Shown piece after piece: positions 60,961 through 64,000 of a stretch of 64,000 nt of DNA. This DNA comes from Azonexus hydrophilus. GTDB lineage: Bacteria; Pseudomonadota; Gammaproteobacteria; Burkholderiales; Rhodocyclaceae. The notes under the pieces are model-generated. The model was not told the DNA's origin. It ran no database searches and worked only from the letters and a program-made list of their open reading frames with translations. Both the position numbers and the translations under genes were made by a program. How positions within the stretch are numbered: the stretch's first letter is position 1; every line of letters begins with the position of its first letter. The DNA lies in the NCBI RefSeq assembly GCF_001956855.1, contig NZ_MTHD01000004.1, positions 186,001-250,000 of the forward strand, read 5' to 3'.

Positions 60961-62460
60961 TCAGGCGCCGAAAACGCGATTCTTGCCGGCCCGCTTGGCC
61001 AGGTACATGGCCTGATCGGCGCGGCGGATCGCATCGCTGCCACGCTCTTCGTTGACCAACTGCGCCACCCCGGCGCTGAAGGTGATCAACACCTTGTCCC
61101 TGCCCGAGAGGAAAAAAGCCTTCGTCAGCTCGCGCTGGAGCCGGACCATCGCCTCGACACCCTGCTCCAGTGTGGTATCCGGCATCAGGATGATGAATTC
61201 CTCTCCGCCATAACGGGCCAGCGTATCGGTCGGGCGCATGCAGGCCCGGGCGACATTGGCCAGATGGATCAGCGCATTGTCCCCCGCCTCGTGCCCCAGG
61301 CGGTCGTTGAGCCGCTTGAAGTTGTCGATGTCGAGCAGACACAGCGAAAGCGGCGTGTTGCGCCGGCGTACCGCGGAAATCTCTCGCTCCAGCGCCTCAT
61401 CCAGCCCTTTGCGGTTCAAGGTATCGGTCAGCGGGTCGTGGCGCGCCAGGGAGCTGGCACTGTCAAGTTCGCGATGCAACTGGACCAGCTCGGCCTCGGT
61501 CGCCAGCACCCGATCCTGCAGGGCCCGCAGCTGCTCGCGCGAACTGGCGGTTTCCTCGGCCATGGTCTGCGTTGCCGAAACCACGTCCTTGAGTAGCGGC
61601 GCCAGATCCTCCAGACGTGAAACCATCTCGATCTGCCTGGCGCTGGCTTCGATCTTTCCCTGAAAGGCCGAGCTGCTTTCGTTCATGGTAGACAGGCGCT
61701 CGATGAACGCGGAAAGCATCTTGCGCATTTCCTCCTGCGCTTCCACCGACCGCGCCCGAGCCCGGCTCTGCTTGTCCATCACGTCGCGCAGGCGACGCTC
61801 CATCTCGTCAAGGTGACGCAAGGTCAGCGGCGGCTCGACGGCAGCCAGCAAGCCATCGATCTGCCCCTTGAACCAGGCGTCGTCCAGGCTCAACTCGCCG
61901 ATATTCTCGATGATCAGGTGCAACAGCTTGAGCAGCGCTTCGCGAATTTCGGCCTGCTCGGCAACTGCGTACGGCGCAAGACCCGCCAGATTCCGGAGCA
62001 CGACTTCAAGACGGGAAAATTCGCAAGGCGTGACGCGTAACGCAGCAAGCAACTCATCCACGGCGGCGCAAAAATGCAGATCATCCCGACCGAATGCAGG
62101 AAAGACCGCTTCGAACAATTGCAGCAACGCAGTGCTGACCTCGTGCGGCAACTGTGTCGCCCCCTGCGACGGGGCCGCAGCGGCGATGTAAGCCTGCAGG
62201 GCATCCTGCACCCCCTGCCAGCTACGCCCGGAAATTGCCGCATCGAGACGTGACAACTGGGCGATCTGAACCTCACCACGCGGACACAGGCCCGCCGCCA
62301 GTTGGCGTAACGGAGGCTCGGGGAAAGGCATCACGTTCGGCAGATTGGCAATTTCGTTGTAGCACGCCTGATAGTTGGCCGGCGTCGGCGCCAGATGGCG
62401 CTCGGCCAGACGCTTCAGGGCCTCGCGGGCTATTTCGGAAGGATTGCGTTGTTCAGGCAT
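60961..62460 (-). CDS. GGDEF diguanylate cyclase
   Basis: 499 residues. An N-terminal all-helical region of about 300 residues (REALKRLAERHLAPTPANYQ at the start) is followed by a coiled coil and a C-terminal GGDEF domain. The active site is RYGGEEFIILMPD (GGEEF), with metal Asp in LLDIDNFKRLNDRLGHEAGD. No RxxD inhibitory site is obvious ahead of GGEEF. The N-terminal region resembles one found in other beta- and gammaproteobacterial cyclases, but I cannot name the sensor. It heads the leftward argS-dsbA run. Confidence 0.92.
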   Translation of the reverse strand: MPEQRNPSEIAREALKRLAERHLAPTPANYQACYNEIANLPNVMPFPEPPLRQLAAGLCPRGEVQIAQLSRLDAAISGRSWQGVQDALQAYIAAAAPSQGATQLPHEVSTALLQLFEAVFPAFGRDDLHFCAAVDELLAALRVTPCEFSRLEVVLRNLAGLAPYAVAEQAEIREALLKLLHLIIENIGELSLDDAWFKGQIDGLLAAVEPPLTLRHLDEMERRLRDVMDKQSRARARSVEAQEEMRKMLSAFIERLSTMNESSSAFQGKIEASARQIEMVSRLEDLAPLLKDVVSATQTMAEETASSREQLRALQDRVLATEAELVQLHRELDSASSLARHDPLTDTLNRKGLDEALEREISAVRRRNTPLSLCLLDIDNFKRLNDRLGHEAGDNALIHLANVARACMRPTDTLARYGGEEFIILMPDTTLEQGVEAMVRLQRELTKAFFLSGRDKVLITFSAGVAQLVNEERGSDAIRRADQAMYLAKRAGKNRVFGA

Positions 62461-62642
62461 CTCTGCACAAAAAGGATTGGGGCAACGGGGCAGCCATGCG
62501 GCACCCGCACCGATGAGGAAAGTTTATCTGAAGAGACGACAAAGCCGTGAAGTAATTGCCATACTGTGTCGCCACGGGAAGCGCAATACCTGCGAGCGTG
62601 TTAACATGCTCGTTTGACCGAATTCCGGCCCGGACCCCATCA

Positions 62643-64000
62643 ATGCGCCTTTTCCGCCTGCTCAAGATCGCCACCGTTGCCAGCCGTTTCGGGCTGGACG
62701 AGATGGTGTTCGAACACGAGCCGTCCGGTCGCCTGGCACGCCTGGCCAACGCCCTGCAATTCTGGCGCAACCTGTCGGCACCACGTGCCGAACGTCTGCG
62801 CCTGGCCCTGGAAGCCCTTGGCCCGATCTTCGTCAAGTTCGGCCAGGTACTGTCCACCCGGCGCGACCTGATGCCGACCGACATCGCCGACGAGCTGGCA
62901 AAACTGCAGGATCGCGTACCGCCCTTCGATTCCGCACTCGCCCTGCAGGAGATCGAAAAGGCCTACGGCCGACCAGCGAGCGAGGTTTTTGCCGAATTCA
63001 ACCCGGTGCCGGTCGCCTCGGCCTCAATCGCCCAGGTGCACTTTGCCCGGCTGCACGAACGGGACGGCGGCCATGAGGTCGCCGTGAAGATACTGCGCCC
63101 GAACATGCTGTCGGTCATTGAGCACGATCTGGCCCTGATGGACAGCGGCGCCATGCTGCTGGAAAAGCTGTGGTCCGACGGCAAGCGCCTGAAGCCGCGG
63201 GAAGTGGTAGCCGAATTCGGCAAATACCTGCGCGACGAACTCGACCTGATGCGCGAAGCCGCCAATGCATCGCAACTGCGCCGCAATTTCACCGACTCGA
63301 AGCTGCTGATCGTGCCGGAAATCCACTGGGATTTCTGCACTTCAACGGTGATGGTCATGGAACGCATGCATGGCACGCCCATTTCACAGACGGACAAGCT
63401 GCGAGCCGATGGCATCGACCTGTCGAAACTGTCCGAGGCCGGTGTCGAGATTTTCTTCACCCAGGTATTCCGTGATGGTTTCTTCCATGCCGACATGCAC
63501 CCCGGCAACATCTTCGTGCATGCCGACGGGCGCTACATCGCACTGGATTTCGGCATCGTCGGCACGTTGACCGATAGCGACAAGAATTACCTGGCGCAGA
63601 ATTTCCTCGCCTTCTTCCGCCGCGACTACAAGCGCGTCGCCGAAGCGCACATCGAATCGGGCTGGGCCCCCAAGGAAACCCGTGTCGACGAATTCGAGGC
63701 TGCCATCCGCGCCGTCTGCGAACCGATCTTCGACCGCCCGCTGAAAGATATTTCCTTCGGCAAGATCCTGCTGCGCCTGTTCCAGACCTCGCGCCGTTTC
63801 AATGTCGAGATCCAGCCGCAACTGGTGATGCTGCAGAAAACCCTGCTCAACATCGAAGGCCTAGGCCGCCAGCTCGACCCCGAACTCGACCTGTGGAAAA
63901 CCGCCAAGCCCTTCCTCGAACGCTGGATGAGCGAACAGGTCGGCTGGCGCGGCCTGGTCCGCACCTTCAAGCAGGAGGCGCCGTATCTGGCGCGCAGCAT
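62643..64000 (+). CDS. ubiB: Ubiquinone biosynthesis protein UbiB (3' end cut by window edge)
   Basis: 452 complete codons visible. ABC1/ADCK atypical kinase-like motifs are the KxGQ segment [18 protein letters not shown], the Ala-rich [19 protein letters not shown] (Lys), [15 protein letters not shown] and IALDFGIVG. UbiB is an ATPase needed for the ubiquinone-synthesis complex at the membrane. The C-terminal membrane helices lie beyond the window. It diverges from the GGDEF gene across 182 bases that must hold both promoters. Confidence 0.94.
   Translation, partial: MRLFRLLKIATVASRFGLDEMVFEHEPSGRLARLANALQFWRNLSAPRAERLRLALEALGPIFVKFGQVLSTRRDLMPTDIADELAKLQDRVPPFDSALALQEIEKAYGRPASEVFAEFNPVPVASASIAQVHFARLHERDGGHEVAVKILRPNMLSVIEHDLALMDSGAMLLEKLWSDGKRLKPREVVAEFGKYLRDELDLMREAANASQLRRNFTDSKLLIVPEIHWDFCTSTVMVMERMHGTPISQTDKLRADGIDLSKLSEAGVEIFFTQVFRDGFFHADMHPGNIFVHADGRYIALDFGIVGTLTDSDKNYLAQNFLAFFRRDYKRVAEAHIESGWAPKETRVDEFEAAIRAVCEPIFDRPLKDISFGKILLRLFQTSRRFNVEIQPQLVMLQKTLLNIEGLGRQLDPELDLWKTAKPFLERWMSEQVGWRGLVRTFKQEAPYLARS

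Noticed and set aside
1..64000. CRISPR arrays, insertion sequences, prophage genes, rRNA operon
   Set aside because: No regularly spaced repeats, transposase, integrase or phage structural genes, or rRNA sequence were found in the window.

Overview
The window reads as a chromosomal segment of a high-GC Betaproteobacterium, most likely Rhodocyclales (Dechloromonas/Azonexus-like). This is inferred from the gene content (glnA near ntrBC, gmk-rpoZ-spoT, rph-rdgB-hemW, a CIRCE-controlled rpoH) and from a recurrent GCGGTCGACCGC palindrome. No 16S rRNA gene is present, so the placement is not proven. Coding density is high, with many 4-base ATGA overlaps. I see no insertion sequence, prophage, integrase, CRISPR array or replication origin.

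Layout. 1-2.4 kb: chemotaxis/signalling genes (partial MCP, CheY, HDOD) and tRNA-Arg(CCG). 2.4-5.1 kb: NlpC/P60 lipoprotein, gabD and a glycine-rich membrane protein. 5.1-13.2 kb: one tightly packed leftward unit, ntrB-ntrC-birA-coaX-HD-GYP-EAL-SPFH, joining nitrogen control, cofactor genes and c-di-GMP turnover. 13.3-17.5 kb: an RND efflux pair on the opposite strand, lying between ntrBC and DUF4124-glnA. glnA has a sigma-54 promoter and two NtrC-type enhancers. 19.7-26.4 kb: CDF transporter, rhodanese, nadA, EEP hydrolase, clsB, gluQ and rpoH with a perfect CIRCE operator. 26.4-32.3 kb: yicC, then gmk-rpoZ-spoT-dadA-tatD. 32.4-38.3 kb: Ser/Thr kinase, PP2C phosphatase, rph, rdgB, hemW, an AraC regulator, a VOC protein and a YidB-like protein.

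38.4-42.6 kb is the accessory highlight. It is an AT-richer island with two overlapping, different reverse transcriptase genes that match the two-RT architecture of defence system DRT type 3 (Drt3a/UG3 and Drt3b/UG8). Just past the downstream RT gene lies a strongly folded non-coding stretch. On the sense strand it carries CACACACA in a linker between hairpins, and a plausible promoter precedes it. This is the expected form of a DRT3 template RNA. The island adjoins a NemR-type regulator whose operator is repeated before nemR and before nemA, followed by EamA, LLM-oxidoreductase and YqhD genes (electrophile/aldehyde stress).

47.6-49 kb: ychJ and rdgC. 49-54.4 kb: a five-gene iron/siderophore unit (TonB receptor, IroE-like esterase, two small membrane proteins, PepSY protein) behind a Fur-box-like site. 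54.5-56.3 kb: thiS-thiG-trmB. 56.4 kb: a small Cys/His-rich orphan. 56.6-62.5 kb: a leftward unit GGDEF-DNA glycosylase-argS-SPOR-dsbA-SDR. The window ends inside ubiB. Functions are inferred from motifs and context read by eye; no database search was run.
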